Assembly: GCF_014805685.1 (NCBI RefSeq) | Contig: NC_060909.1 | Span: 6,867,292-6,931,291 of the forward strand | DNA length: 64,000 bases | Direction: 5' to 3' | DNA from: Silurus meridionalis | Taxonomy: Eukaryota > Chordata > Actinopteri > Siluriformes > Siluridae | In this document: positions 23,701-37,600 of the stretch, piece by piece | Layout: each line of letters opens with the position of its first letter | How positions within the stretch are numbered: position 1 is the first letter of the stretch | Notes under the pieces: generated by a model | Databases searched by the model: none | What the model was told of the DNA's origin: nothing | Seen by the model: the letters and a program-made list of their open reading frames with translations, nothing else | Made by a program: the position numbers and the translations under genes

Positions 23701-26700
23701 ACTGCTTGTAGATCTTGACTAAAAGGTTTATTGAAAGGATTGAGAACCAGAGAAGACAAGCAGCTTGTAAGCTTCAGATCTTTGTGCCCTGGTCACGCCA
23801 AGGCATTTTGAAGAAGACCAGATGTTCCAATTTCAGGAGAAAGCTAACTCTGACTAGATTCACAACAAGCTTAGCTCCTTGCCCCAAGGCTTTATTGTTT
23901 CATAAAGAAAATTGAGCTCTCTCAGCAACCCCTTTATTTTATTTGTGTCAAGGTAAGCTCCAGGATAAAAATGTAAACAACTTACTATAAACTTTTTGGA
24001 ACAACAACGTATCGACAAAAATGAACAAAACAAATGTATCTGTCATTGTGCAGTCGCCTCAAACAATATTTGGAGCTGTGGGGATTTTTTGGTTGACTCA
24101 TTTTGTTTTGGGGGAAGAAAAAAGGGAAAAATGCATAACAATGTTTTCTTTAAAAAGTATTGAAAACAGTTTTGTTAATATTTTTCAGCGATAGTTTTTA
24201 AATTTAGTGTTTCGGCTTCACACTCTTGGCAAACTTCATGAACTCTCAGCAAAGATCACCAGTGTCGAATGATCTACGTTGTTGGATTAATATTGAGCTG
24301 TTTCCTTTAGTCTAGATGGGCACAAGTAATTTATTCTTCATTGCTGTGTAGGTTGAAAAAAGAACTCACAGTTGTTGTTTTTTTAACCCTGTTATTATGT
24401 GCTAACTTTGTCCAAACATTTAACAATTACAAATAATAAAAGATTATTAATATTATTAATATTTAAATATATACAGACATTAAATATATATATGTTCTTA
24501 TATTTATCAACACTTTTCTTTCAAATTAAAAATGTTCTATTTGTCATCTACCAGTGAGGTTCATATATACTCACCAACCACTGTAATAGAAACTGGTGAT
24601 AAGAGAGATCAGACAAGAATGCATAGACAGTTTTGATCTGACAAGATGACCACAGTAACTCAAATAACCACTATAGTGAGCAGAGAATCATCTCAGAATC
24701 GTCTCAGAACACACCTAACCTTGAGGAAGATGGGGATATAATAGCAGGAAAACATTTTGTTCCTGTCAGCCAAAAAATATTTTTTTCTTTGATTTTTTGT
24801 TCAAACCTTTTGGACATGCCAACTCCGCTGACTATAGACAATTGTGCATTGTAGATCAGCACAGCATTTTCCTTTTTTTGACTGAAAAATTCCAATTTGT
24901 ATGCTTTTAATTTGCAATACTTTCATATGCAATCTGTCTTTCTTTGTTTGCATACAATGATAATTTCCTAAAGTCTTACACAAGATCTGTGGTATTCGAA
25001 ATATTTTTCCATTTCCAATCTTTAAAACGTTTTTGGGCCGTTATTTAGATCTGAGTGAAGAAAAAAACATTTTGCTATTGTAGATTTCGGTGGTAAATTT
25101 GGATTGTTGCTATAGCTTCCGAAGCAAACAAGTCTGGTAAGTGGTCCTCCTCCCACACTCTCAACAGTTTTCACTATCAACACATTCTAGCTTTGATTTC
25201 TTTACAGTTGAGTTCATCGTTTCTAAAACCCAGTCAACCCCTGAAATGTTTTTTTTTGGTTGATTTAGGAGTAAGAAAGAAAGTGTTGGCTTGCGGGTGT
25301 AGGTGTACTGGCGTGCAGATGTGTGTGCACATGTAAACTGAAGTAACCCAAGATATATCCTAGAATTCTCCTGTTAAGGAATAAGGGTTGTTTTGTTATG
25401 CTGTTTTTGAGATGTAAGCAGACCCGTTCTCCATCACTTCGCTAAAAATTCCATTCGCTTGCTGGGGGGTGCTTACCTCTGATGTCATGCATAGTTAACG
25501 AATGTGGACATCATATTAACTTCTCACAGCAGAGTGGGATGTAGAGATACTTTGGTCAAATTGAAAACCTGATCTGTTTGAATGACTGAAGTAACTTAAT
25601 GAAGGCATACTCAGTGTCTCATTGGGTCAATATTTATTCAGGGTCAGTGTGGTTCCTTTGGCAAAAAAAAAAATCTTGTCGGAATAGAAAAGTAAGTCTT
25701 CCATTATTGTTTTTGTTTTCTTTCCATGTTGTAGAATATAGCAGCATATCCATGAAGAGGTACAACAGTCAAGGAGCTGGAATCAACTATAAGACAGGCA
25801 GCAGACTAACAGTAAGTGCTGCATAACATCAGTAATATGTGCTGCCTTACTTTTTAACTTACACTTTCAATCTTTACACTTCAGTGTATTTTCCATAATA
25901 TGCATGTTTGAATGTTTTTATGAATGAGCATTTCTACCTACTGTACATTCAGGTCATTTAGTTTATGGCAAAACAGTCATAATGGTTTGAACTTTATTGT
26001 CAATAGACAATAATTTAAAATTAATGTATGTAGTATTTATTTATGTTCATTTTTGGGGATTTTGGTTCTTTTTGGTTTTGGTTTCTCTTTGTTTTTGTTC
26101 AAAGCTAAAAAGGTTTGTGAAGAGGCAGCACCCTTAATGCAAAAAATGTCAAGGAAGTAGAGGGCAAATTGAGGTCATGTGTCACTATTGACCTTTTCAA
26201 AGATTTACAGTTAAGGAATAAGGACAGAGAATCTCCATTTCATGTTAATTTCATTTAAAGAAAAAGGCAACAACTGTTTGAAAATCAGCACCTAATCGAA
26301 CTCATGCCATAGTGTAAAAGTTCAATTTACAAATAGGCATTTGTTAACCTCATGACAATCTCCACATTGCCATACTTTGTGGCTACACCTCTTCCCCATG
26401 CTGGTGTAATATTTGACGTTCTTCTGCCAAATCCATGTTTAGAAGGTGAAGTAAAGCTCCTTCACATGTTTAACTCAGGGAGCATGTGGAGCATTCCCAA
26501 ATTATGATCTCATCAATTGAAGGGCCAAGAAAAGCAATGATTGCCAAACATCAGGTAAAGGTGCCAAGTGTGTGCTATTGCGAGATAAATTAAACAGAAA
26601 ACTATGACTACAAATGTTTTTACCTCCCATGAGTTTTATTCCTGGTAATCTAAAGCAATTGAGTCAACAAGCATACTTACCGGTGCATTTGGGCATAGGT

Positions 26701-29700
26701 ACAAGGTATTAATATGTACAGTAAGATATGTCATCTTGTACATGGGTATGGCTTTAGAAAAATTGCATTGTTTTAAAACTGTATTGCTTTGTTTGCATTT
26801 AAGTTGGAATATTTAATGATTTTTACCTAATATCCATTGATTACTATGACAACAATGTTTATGTTTATTTTTTACCAGTACTGAGAAAAGTCAGGTCTAT
26901 AATTTCTTAAAGTCACCACTATTTAATGTGAATTCACAACTATAGCTGTCACATTTTAACAGTAAGGGTCTTAGTTTAAACTAAACATCAGAGCCAAAAC
27001 TGACCTAATGTGTTTTTATCCAACAATGGATAAATATATTTAAAAAAAAAACATTTTCTTGTGTCCACCCTTGGAATGTTGAAATCTGACCACAAATTTT
27101 TCCTTCAGAAAAATTTACCCAATCCTGTGTATTTAGATCTTAATAAATTAATTTTAATGTACCACAAATGTATACATTTTCAACAAAACTTTTTTTAATG
27201 GGTTACTTACAAACTCTATAGCGAAAGTATAAGTAATTTTAAAATGGTCGAAATAAGCATGTAGTTTGGTCGTTTGAAATTACATTGGCTTATTGAACCT
27301 TTTCTATGGGTTAATTACAAATGCGCTACAGATATTACTATAAATCTGTTTAAAAATATTAGGAATGTTTTTAACTATTCAATGTACTGTATTATCATTA
27401 TAATGGTCTTGCTCTCATTTTAGACCCCACGTTTGCATAAGGTTACTGGAGATTTCAGCTCACGCTCTGCTGTGGAAATGGGCACGCATCGCAGGATCAG
27501 CATTGGCACCCCTGTACCAGCTGTTGTGGGCAACCCGTACCGATATTGTGATGTCTCCTACAATGGAGGGCATAGTATTGGCCAGGTCAATCGAGAGGAG
27601 CAAGAAGCAGGTTTGCAGTTTCAAGGGCAGCCTTTTCCCAGGGGTAACTGGGTAACTCCTGAGGGTATGAGCTCCTCTGAGCATCAATCCTACTACGGCC
27701 ATAGTCCGTTGCCCGCTGTATCTCCTATGAGACGCAGCCTCAGTGGTACACTAGAGCATGACAGTATTGGCAGAGGATGGAAGGAGGCAGAACTTGCTCA
27801 TCAGTATTCCTCCAAAGGACCAGCCCATCGGACCCTGATGCGCATGAATAACCGGCAGATGCAGCACCAGAGGATGGGCAACAGCACTATTCAATGGCAG
27901 CAGGCATCAGGTGGGGGCAGCACCATAATGGCCGGAGGGCAATTTCCGAATACGATAAGACGTGCAGGATCAGTACACAGTCTGAAGAGTGTGGGCCGAG
28001 GGGTGGATGTGAGTGATACCGTGGCTGATGGCAGGGACATTTCTGGAGGGTAAGACCCTACGGTTCCTTGTATAGTAAAAAATCCTTATTCATAATCATT
28101 ACTGTATATGCTTAACTTGGATTCAGCATTCTAATTACCATTGTGCAAATGTAATTGGTTAATTGTTTATGTAATGGCCATATTGCTTGTTTTTGTCATC
28201 TTGTAAATAACTGCCTACTTATTTGGGCTTTGAATGTTAAAATAATGGAAAAAACTGTCTGATCTATATGACCTTTCCAACAATAAATTTCCTGTTTTTC
28301 CTGTGTTTGCCCCATTGTCAGGATCCATAGCCTGGACATGACGACTGCAATCAGTTATCTCAACTCAACAGATATTGCTATGCAAACACTCGGAGCCGCC
28401 TACATTCAGCATCAGTGTTACCATAGCAATGATGCCAAGGACCTGGTAAACAAATCTGTAATTTTAACAAATTACAACATTCAGTTATAATCTATAGATA
28501 CTTTTTCCATTATATACATTATCCATACGGACACCTTTTTTAGAGCTCTATAACAACTATTGAATTAATGCATTAAATATCATACATACATACACTGTTA
28601 AATACCCACCCATATTTTACAATTGTTAATGGGATACACTGAATGGCACTTTTCATTAGAACATGCATAAACTGTTATATAAAATAGACAACACAATAAA
28701 TACTCAAACAGTTGGAAATATTTACCACATTTTGAACACAGTGTTAGTTACATCAGTATTTTCTATCAAAAGTGTATGTTAAAGTGATTCTTAGTGATAG
28801 ACATCACTAAGAAACCTGTACAGAAAGCACCAGGCATCCAAACAAATGACCTCTTTCTCCAGTTGTGTAAAAGAAAGTGATCTATAACAGACAAACTGGT
28901 GCTCATTGTTGGCCTGTTATCAATGTTTGAATTGGCTACAACTGCAACTCTCTCAAAACAAATCAAAAAGCAGCAATACTGTAAGGATAACATTTTGTAA
29001 GATTTGTGATAAATAGAACTCTAATAATTAAATGAGTGGGATAATATACCATTTTTTATTTGGTGCACAACCACGTACACGGTACGGTTTCAGAAATCTC
29101 TGCCCTCAAACTCAGAGGTTCAAATAGAGTCAGCATTCTGTCATAAAGTTTTATTAGCAAAGGCTGTTATGACACCACTTTCTAGTGGATTTTACATCCA
29201 ACTGCTTTAAAGCTAAGTTACAACTCTATAAACATACAACCTCTACTAGTTTAATGGTTTATGAGGGTGTGAAGTAGCTGTTGGGGGGCATGTTTTAAAA
29301 TGACTGACAAGATCCAAATACAAACAAACATTTCAGATATTTTCCAAAAAGGCAGATTTCCAAACTTTTTTATTTCAGCTACCTATTGCACTTGTTCTGA
29401 GATGGCTTACACTTTTTTGTTTATCATATTGTTTACATAATTTTCCACCTTATTTGTACCACTAAAAATTTTTATATACTAACAACTACACCTCTTAATA
29501 GCAAAAATCCTATTTATTTTTTAATAATAAGTAATTTATTTAATGTCTATTTATCACTTTTAATGTAAAATTATTATAAATAGACTTTTAATGTAAAATT
29601 TAATGTAAAATTTAATGTAAAATTTAATGAGGCATAAATTAAAACTTTGTAATTATTTTCAATGCTTTAAAAAAAAAGTATTTTAACATGGTTTGTTTTT

Positions 29701-30404
29701 AGCTTCAGACTGAAATCAAATTCAAGGAATGCTTTCCATGTGTCCATAATCGTAATCCAGAAGCCCTAAGGGTGGAAAACATTCTGCGTCAGAGCACATG
29801 ATATCAAAAACAGGCCAAAACTTTTCCTTTTATCTTTTTTAATTTGCAGATGTTTGGCACTAGGGTTGCCATGTTCAGATGTGCTTCATTGCATGTGTCC
29901 AGCATAGTCACCATTTTGAAGCTTTTAGTGCAGTAGTTTGGCAGAAAAAACATGCTTTTGCTTAAGATTTTATGTTTCAATTTAAAGCACCTCTTTACAC
30001 TTGTGCACATGCAAAGGTACGAAACCTGAAGGGGATCCCAGCACTGGTGCAGCTATACAGCAGTGAGAACCAGGAAGTGCAGCGGTATGCTACAGGAGCC
30101 ACGCGCAATCTCATCTATGAGAGCATGGAAAACAAGACGGCTCTAATTGAGGCTGGGGGTATCAGCAAATTGGTTTCTGCATTAAAAGAGCCAGATGATG
30201 AGCTTTGCAAGAATGTTACAGGTATAATGTGTCGTACATTATAGATTGAAATATAAAAACTTTCTTTCGGCTTCTCCCGTTAGGGGTCGCCACAGCGGAT
30301 CCTCCGCACGTTTGATTTGGCACGTTTTTACGCTGGATGCCCTTCCTAACGCAACCCTCCCCAATTTATCCGGGCTTGGGATTGAAATATATAAATAAAA
30401 TATA

Positions 30405-30493
<89 letters not shown>

Positions 30494-30802
30494 TAATCCC
30501 CCATTTATCGAGGTGTTACGTTCCAAAACGTTGATAAACGGACGCCAACCCAAAAATGCTATTTTATGTATACAGTACTGTTCTGTATTAACATTTGACT
30601 TTATTTTATAATTAATAATTCTATTTTTATTATAAATTTTTATTATTTTAACATAAAACTCTATAAAACTAATTCCCTATAAGTTTTTTGCTCTATCATG
30701 CAAGAGACCGGGAAAATCAGCTAAACAAATTAGTTATATGGGAAATGCAATTCCTCGATAAACCGGGGCGCCAGATTCGACCCACGGTAAAGCGGCAGAT
30801 TA

Positions 30803-30883
<81 letters not shown>

Positions 30884-31092
30884 AAATTTATGGTTTTTAT
30901 ATTATTTTATAAAAATAGAATCAAATTAATGCAATACATTTTTTATTACATTGATTCATTTAGTAATCAATTAAATTCGCACAAATTAAATTGCTAAAAT
31001 AATATTAAATACATTGAAATTTTTTGTATTAAATTGTTTACATTTGTTTGACCCCATTTTGGTAATACAGATGTGTATGTAAGTGTGTCTGT

Positions 31093-31124
<32 letters not shown>

Positions 31125-31555
31125 TTTACATTTAAATATTTTATTTTCTAAAGATATGATCTACTTAACTTATTTCAGCATACTACAACAAATGTCTTCA
31201 TTCCTTCCATCTGTTATTTATTTACTCCCTCGATATGCGGAATTGTCAGGATTTTCTCTTTTTAAGAGAAATTCTTAAAGCTAACCGTAAAACACTAGCG
31301 GTGTTAGGGCTGTCAGCTGGTTATAATCACATGACTGTCATGAGTTAACTTGTGATTAATTGCATTTTAATTACACAATTATCTGTGCTAAATGTACCTT
31401 AAATTAATACGAGTTTAATAAAACTTTAAGTTTTTCATACTCTCATCAACATGGGCATGGGCAACTATGGATGTTTTATGCAAATGTATGTTTATTATTA
31501 GTGAAACCATAATCAACATAGAATATGAAGATGAAATATACTTAATATTAATTGC

Positions 31556-31623
<68 letters not shown>

Positions 31624-34600
31624 TATATGTACTTATGTAGCTTGTCTAAAGATTCTCAAATTTAGAATGAACTGGAATACTTAAATGGTGTTCTGAAAAG
31701 GTAAACACAGCTAGGTAGAGTAGAGTTGTTGTTTTTTTTTGTTAGTTTTTTTAGTTTTGGCAGTAACCACAGGTGAACTTGCTGTAATGTGAGCACTGAG
31801 TGTATCCTGAGAAAGGTAGAGGTAAGAGAAACCCAGTGAGAAAGAATGGAAGAGATTGAAAATGGTTGGTGTGTTCTCTGGACTCGTTCCAGCTCGTAAG
31901 TCGTTTAAGGTTTTGTGGCCATTTTCCTTCCATAGTTCTCCTTTGTGTCTGTGGGACCCCCCCTTTTTCCAACCCCTCACCCAGTAAATAGGACTTGAAA
32001 TTCTTTGCCATTCTTTTCTCGGTTGCTAAGTGATATAGCAATGTTTATGGCCCGGTCTGTTATCTATTATATGTAAAAATGTATGTACTGCCAGAAAGGT
32101 TACCATGAGTCAAATAGATAATGCAAGAATACAGAATATGTAGAGTACATTAATGTTGTTTTGCAGAAATGAAAAATGCTGATGTCATTTTTAATATAGT
32201 TTTTTTTGTTTGTTTGTTTTTTTTTGTTTTTTTTGCTATAGGTATTTTGTGGAATTTGTCGTCTAAGGACAGTCTGAAGGAGAAGCTGGCAAGGGAAAGT
32301 CTAGCCGAGTTGACCGAACGAGTGCTTATTCCTCTGTCTGGCAGTGGAGACTCTGCAGTTATCCAGCAGAGCCAGTCAGAAATGGATATATTCTACAACA
32401 CTACAGGCTGTCTTAGGTACACCAACAAACAATCTACTGTGAAGTGCAAAGATTTGAACTCCCTGTATATGGTATAGCTCTATGTTACAATTCAAAGATT
32501 AATTATATAAGGCATAAAATGCATAATATGATATTAGGACTCAGGAATTAATTCAATTATTTTACATTATAATTATATTCAAAAGTCTGAGACCACACTC
32601 AAAATCTGTGATAATTTAAGGAAGCATTGTTTTGAAACATTTAAAACAGATTTTTAAAAGAGATTTTAAGGCAGAGAATGTTAAAATGGAAAATAATTGG
32701 CCTTTTGAGGCTTCATTGTGTGTAAATTTGAAGAGGAATCAACAAAGTAACTGCTGTGTGATAATTTTAGGTGTTTTGCACAAAGTTTCCATAAAAACAG
32801 GACATCCACACCTCAAACAAAAGGTCTCAATGCACTTTGATAAAGCTCTGGTATGTGTGTTTGTACATGTGTATATTTAAGCAATATTAAAAAGATCCAT
32901 TAAAATCTGTGTATGTGTGTATAAATAGTAAACCATGCTGATGATTTCAGTACATAGACAGTTATCTGCATTGCACTGTAAACCACAACCACCTCTTTAC
33001 TTTGCATAGTCAAAACAGTTAATGTATGCAAACCATATTACGTATCCTGACTTCTTCCATTCCCTTGGTAGAAACCTGAGCTCAGTGAATGGGAGGACCA
33101 GGCAGCAGATGAGAGACACTCGAGGCCTTGTGGAATGTCTTGTAGGATACATACAGAACTCTCTACAGGAGGGCAAGGTTGAGAACAAGGTTCGGTCTGA
33201 GAGTCAGTGTATGACTTAGTGTCCTAATTTTAAGAAAAAAAATAATTAAAAAGGAGAAAAGAAAAAAATAATTCTATGCAAAAAAAAATAAAGTTGCAAA
33301 AATAGTCCACCCATTTCACATACTATTTCTGTGTTTCTCACATAATGCAGGGTGTAGAGAACTGTGTGTGTGTCCTGAGAAACCTGTCCTACCAGCTGTA
33401 TTGTGAGATCCCCACATCAGTACTGCAGCGTTTAGAGGGTCCATCAAGAGCTCATGATACACATAGAAGAGACACCATCGGCTGCTTCAATCCACAGAGC
33501 AAGAAGACAAAGGATGTGCGTGACAGCTGTGTGAATAAAAAAAAAAACAAATGAAAAATACTAATGTTGCAGAATCTAACTCAATATTTGATACATTTAT
33601 TTATTTGTACTTATATGCTTTAACTCAGATTTTTACAATTCATGGTTGTTTTTTGTCTTGCAGAAGAGGAACCACGAGTTGGCTACATTGTCTGAAGTAG
33701 CTCGAGTACCAAAGGGAGCTGAGTGGCTTTGGCATCCTCAGATAGTCGGGTTATATAATCAAGTGCTGCAAAACTACGAGATCAGCAGTGCTACCCGCGA
33801 AGCTGCAGCTGGAGCCTTACAGAACATCACAGCAGGAGAAGGCCGGGTCAGACATCACTCCTCTGCTTCCCTACAATCTCTAAAATATCTCTTGAGTGCT
33901 AAGAATTCTCTTCTGCACTTCCCTGTTACTGCTTAACACCTGAGTTGACTTTTTTGTTAGTTTTTTTTGTTTGTTTTGTTTGTTTTCTACATTGCACACA
34001 TAGTTGAAGCACAAATACCTGTTGATATTAGTACAAGGGGAATTAGCTCTTGTTTGCACAAGAGAGTGTTGCGGCAGCACTTTAATCCTTTAGTTTGTTC
34101 AGCTATTTCAACTCCTGGTCTACCCACTGCTTAAACAGATCAGCTTCCGAAGCTTCAAATTTCATTCTAAAACTCCTCTCAGGCTTGCTATCTTGTAGAT
34201 TGATAACAATCCAAGCCAAGATTCTGCCTTGTGTATAGGCAGCCTGTGTTTTGGTATTTCTAATTCCAACATTTGCTCTTTGTGTTGTCTTTGTGTTTTA
34301 CTTGATAGTAGTGAGTGAGAAATAAAACAACTTCTTTTTTTAAGCACTAACATCAAAAACTGACCTTTAGCTCCTCTAAGGTTTGAGATTCTTGTATTTA
34401 ACACCAGTCCTACTATGCTACTCTCTGTCACACTAGCATTGCTGATGGGCATGATAAAAATAAAACCCTTGTGAGGTTTTTTGCTTACCACAGTTGTAAA
34501 AAAGTGGTTATATGAGATATCTTATCTTATGTCTTATTGTCTTCCTGCTCAAACTGTCTCTGATCTGTTTCATCAAAGTAGATCTACTACTCACTGGATG

Positions 34601-37600
34601 TTTTTTGCAGCATTTAATGTACACTGTTGTTTTTAGTTGTCCCGGAATAGTTAGTTTAGTATACTTATTTAGTGGAAGATTTGTGAGTACACTTTAGATT
34701 AAAGGTTAATTACATTGTGCATTACAGAATTTAATCTCTGAGTGGTTTCCAGGGCACCATGTATTCTGCTAACAAGAGGCATTTGATTAGGTACAAAATA
34801 GGATGTATGTTTTCCTGTGGCCAGTAGCACAAATTCGTTCTTGAAGCATTCTGTGAATGTTCAACGATGTCTTGAGGACATGCTTTTTGCAAGGTAAACT
34901 ATGTCAGGAAAGTGGACAAAATGTGAGTATTACCTGCCCCACCCCCACCACCACCCCAGAACACATTTTTGGCATTCCTTGTTCCTTGGAATTTACTTCC
35001 ATTTTTTAATGCCTTATCTCAGTTTTTATTTTCTTTTATGTTATTTATCTATTATCCGTTTTTCTTCTTCCTTCTGAGAACATTACCCTAATAACCGTAA
35101 GTTTTCTCTTTTTCTGATATTGTCACTCTTTGTCTTTGTGTCTCAGTGGGCGTCGGTGTTGAGTCGTGTAGCCCTGGAGCAGGAGAGGATGCTGCCTGTG
35201 ATTATGGATCAGTTAAGAACTCCAACCGATGCTGAGCTGCGTTCTCTCACCGGCCTGTTGAGAAATCTGTCCCGGCACTGCAAGGACAAGGCAGATATGG
35301 GTTAGTGCCAGGCACCAGTGGACGTGCTAGATTCCTCAGATGATTATCTTAGATTTTCGTTGGTTTAGTTTTGCTTGCTTACAACAAAGAGTGATAATAG
35401 AAAATATCATAAAGTCTGTCGTTGTAAATATAGTTCCTTGTTTTGTATCCATTTGTTGTACAACACTACATATCATTACAAAGAGACCAGTCTCATTTTG
35501 TTAATGTTCTTGCACTTTCTCTATTATCTCACACTTTCATTTACTGTTTTTTTTTTTTTTTGGGGTGGGGGGTGTTAACTCAGAGCTCTGTAATTTCCTT
35601 ATTACACAACCCTGTGCTTTAAACAGCCAAACTGGCTTTTTTTTCTTTTTGTTTCATTTTCTTGTTTTTTTCCTTTTTCTTTTTACTCAAAACCATATGC
35701 TGGAAAGTTTGAATTGCACAAACATAGAACCACTGCATCAGATAAAGCCATTTAGGAATGTTAAATTCTGTACTTTTTAAAATGTAAATCTATAGAACTC
35801 CATCTTTAACACCATTCCATGGCATGCTCTGTCTTAACCCACTTGGATCATTCTTACCAAGTGTCCCCTACTTTCTGACTGGCTGCCATTTTATTGTTTT
35901 TCTTTTCTTCTTCTTCTTCTGCTTCTTCTTTCGGCTTCTCCCATTAGGCGTATCATCCGGCTCCATACCCCCCTGTCCTCTACATCTGCCTCTTTCAACC
36001 CAACTACCTGCATGTCTTCCCTCACCACATCCATAAACTTCCTCCAAGGCCTTCCTCTTTTCCTTCTTTCTTGTGGCTACATCATCAGCATTCGCCTACC
36101 GATATACCCCATGTCCCTCCTCTGCACATGTCAAACCATCTCAATCTCGCCTCCTTCACTTTGTCTGCAAAACGTCCTACATGCGCTGTCCCTGTTATTG
36201 TTTCTCCATTTATTCTGTTATAAATATCTAGTTTAGCACTGAAAATCTTTCCTCATCTGTTACAAACTCTGCCGTAACATTATATTTATTTTTCTCTTAC
36301 TTTAGCTACGAAAGTGGTGAATATCCTGGTGCCCAAACTGCCAAGTGATGGGCATCAGAAAGAGCCATCCAGTGAAGTGGTGGTCAACATCTGTGGCATT
36401 CTCAACAATCTGGTCATGGGGAGTTCACTGGCTGCAAGAGATGTGACTTACTTTGATGGATTGCCCAAATTGGTTGGAATCAAGATGTCTCATGACAACA
36501 GGTAGATGAAGGCAAACTAATCCGTCTTACAGAGCATATTCCTGTTCAAATAAGGTTAAGATTAAATATTATCTTGTGGGCATGGGTTTATATTTACTTA
36601 TGTACAGATTTCCAGGAATCAATTTGCTAGTTATTTGTAGCTTGAAGTGGAACTCAGCTGGGCCAAATTTAAGGATGTAGGCTTTAGCTGGTATGACGTG
36701 GCTTATCTAAAAAAATGATAGAGGTAAAATACAGAAGTACAAAAAGGGAAAAAGATGCATCGGTTCAAAGTGTTCAACGGTTTGTCTGATCCAGCTAATG
36801 AGCCAAGGTTTTGTCAGTTTCCTGTTTATCGGCAAAACAACATAACAGTTAAAAACAAGTTATAGATTATACCCAGCACAACAACAGATTGTATCAAACA
36901 TTGAAACTGTTTATCTTATTTAGGATTAAAAATGGGACACAAATCAACATACATGGTGTTTTAAATGTAACATTAATAATGAATACCTATTTCATTGCTA
37001 AGTTCATACATTTGCTAAAATGTAAAATTCAAATATTTGCCTTTCGGGTTTACTTGTGTGCTTCTTTTGGTATTGGACATAATAAGTATTAAGCTAAATG
37101 ATGCTAAAGTACTGTTGCTTTTTCTATAGAAGTAACCCTACTTTAAAATACAATGATATATACTGAAAGGTTACTTTTTGGTTTAAATAGCATTTAACAA
37201 AACGCATAGATGTAAACATAGTGCTTACTAAACCTGACGAGGAAAACAACAGGAAAAAAATGCTTAAAATAGCATAGCTGGTCAACATGACCAGCATAAT
37301 GTGTACTGGTTACAAGCAGGAAAGCAGCAAAACAAGCTTTAAAAATAAATTTGGACTGTAGAATTGTCATTCAGATTCAGACATTTTATTTTCAGAGGGT
37401 GAACATAATCATTTCTGCTCTTTTTTTTATTTAATGATGGCATGTATATCAATCTGCTCTCCTGTTATAATTTGAGTCTCTTTTTCTAAGTACTATAATG
37501 AGAGGCTTTCAATGAAACCAGGTAGACAACATTGGTCAAGATCATTTATTTATTTTAATGAAGAAGCACTTATGACTTTAGAGACACCAACTCCAGCACT

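Larger units (their letters stand above)
17920..25734 (+). other. pkp3: pkp3 intron 1
   Basis: The largest pkp3 intron holds a duplicated 300-bp segment (18617-18920 and 21369-21740), a dispersed repeat (20819-21290) and poly-T runs. One 92-codon frame at 23080-23355, preceded by a TTTTCTCAG acceptor-like site, has no recognisable similarity. No nested gene is supported. Confidence 0.6.

Noticed and set aside
27460..27702. 80-codon minus-strand frame inside the large pkp3 head exon
   Set aside because: It is the antisense of a well-supported coding exon and has no similarity of its own.
32582..32880. Possible Tc1-like terminus starting near AAAGTCTGAGACCACACTC
   Set aside because: The start resembles a known fish element end, but no inverted partner or TA-bounded right end was found.
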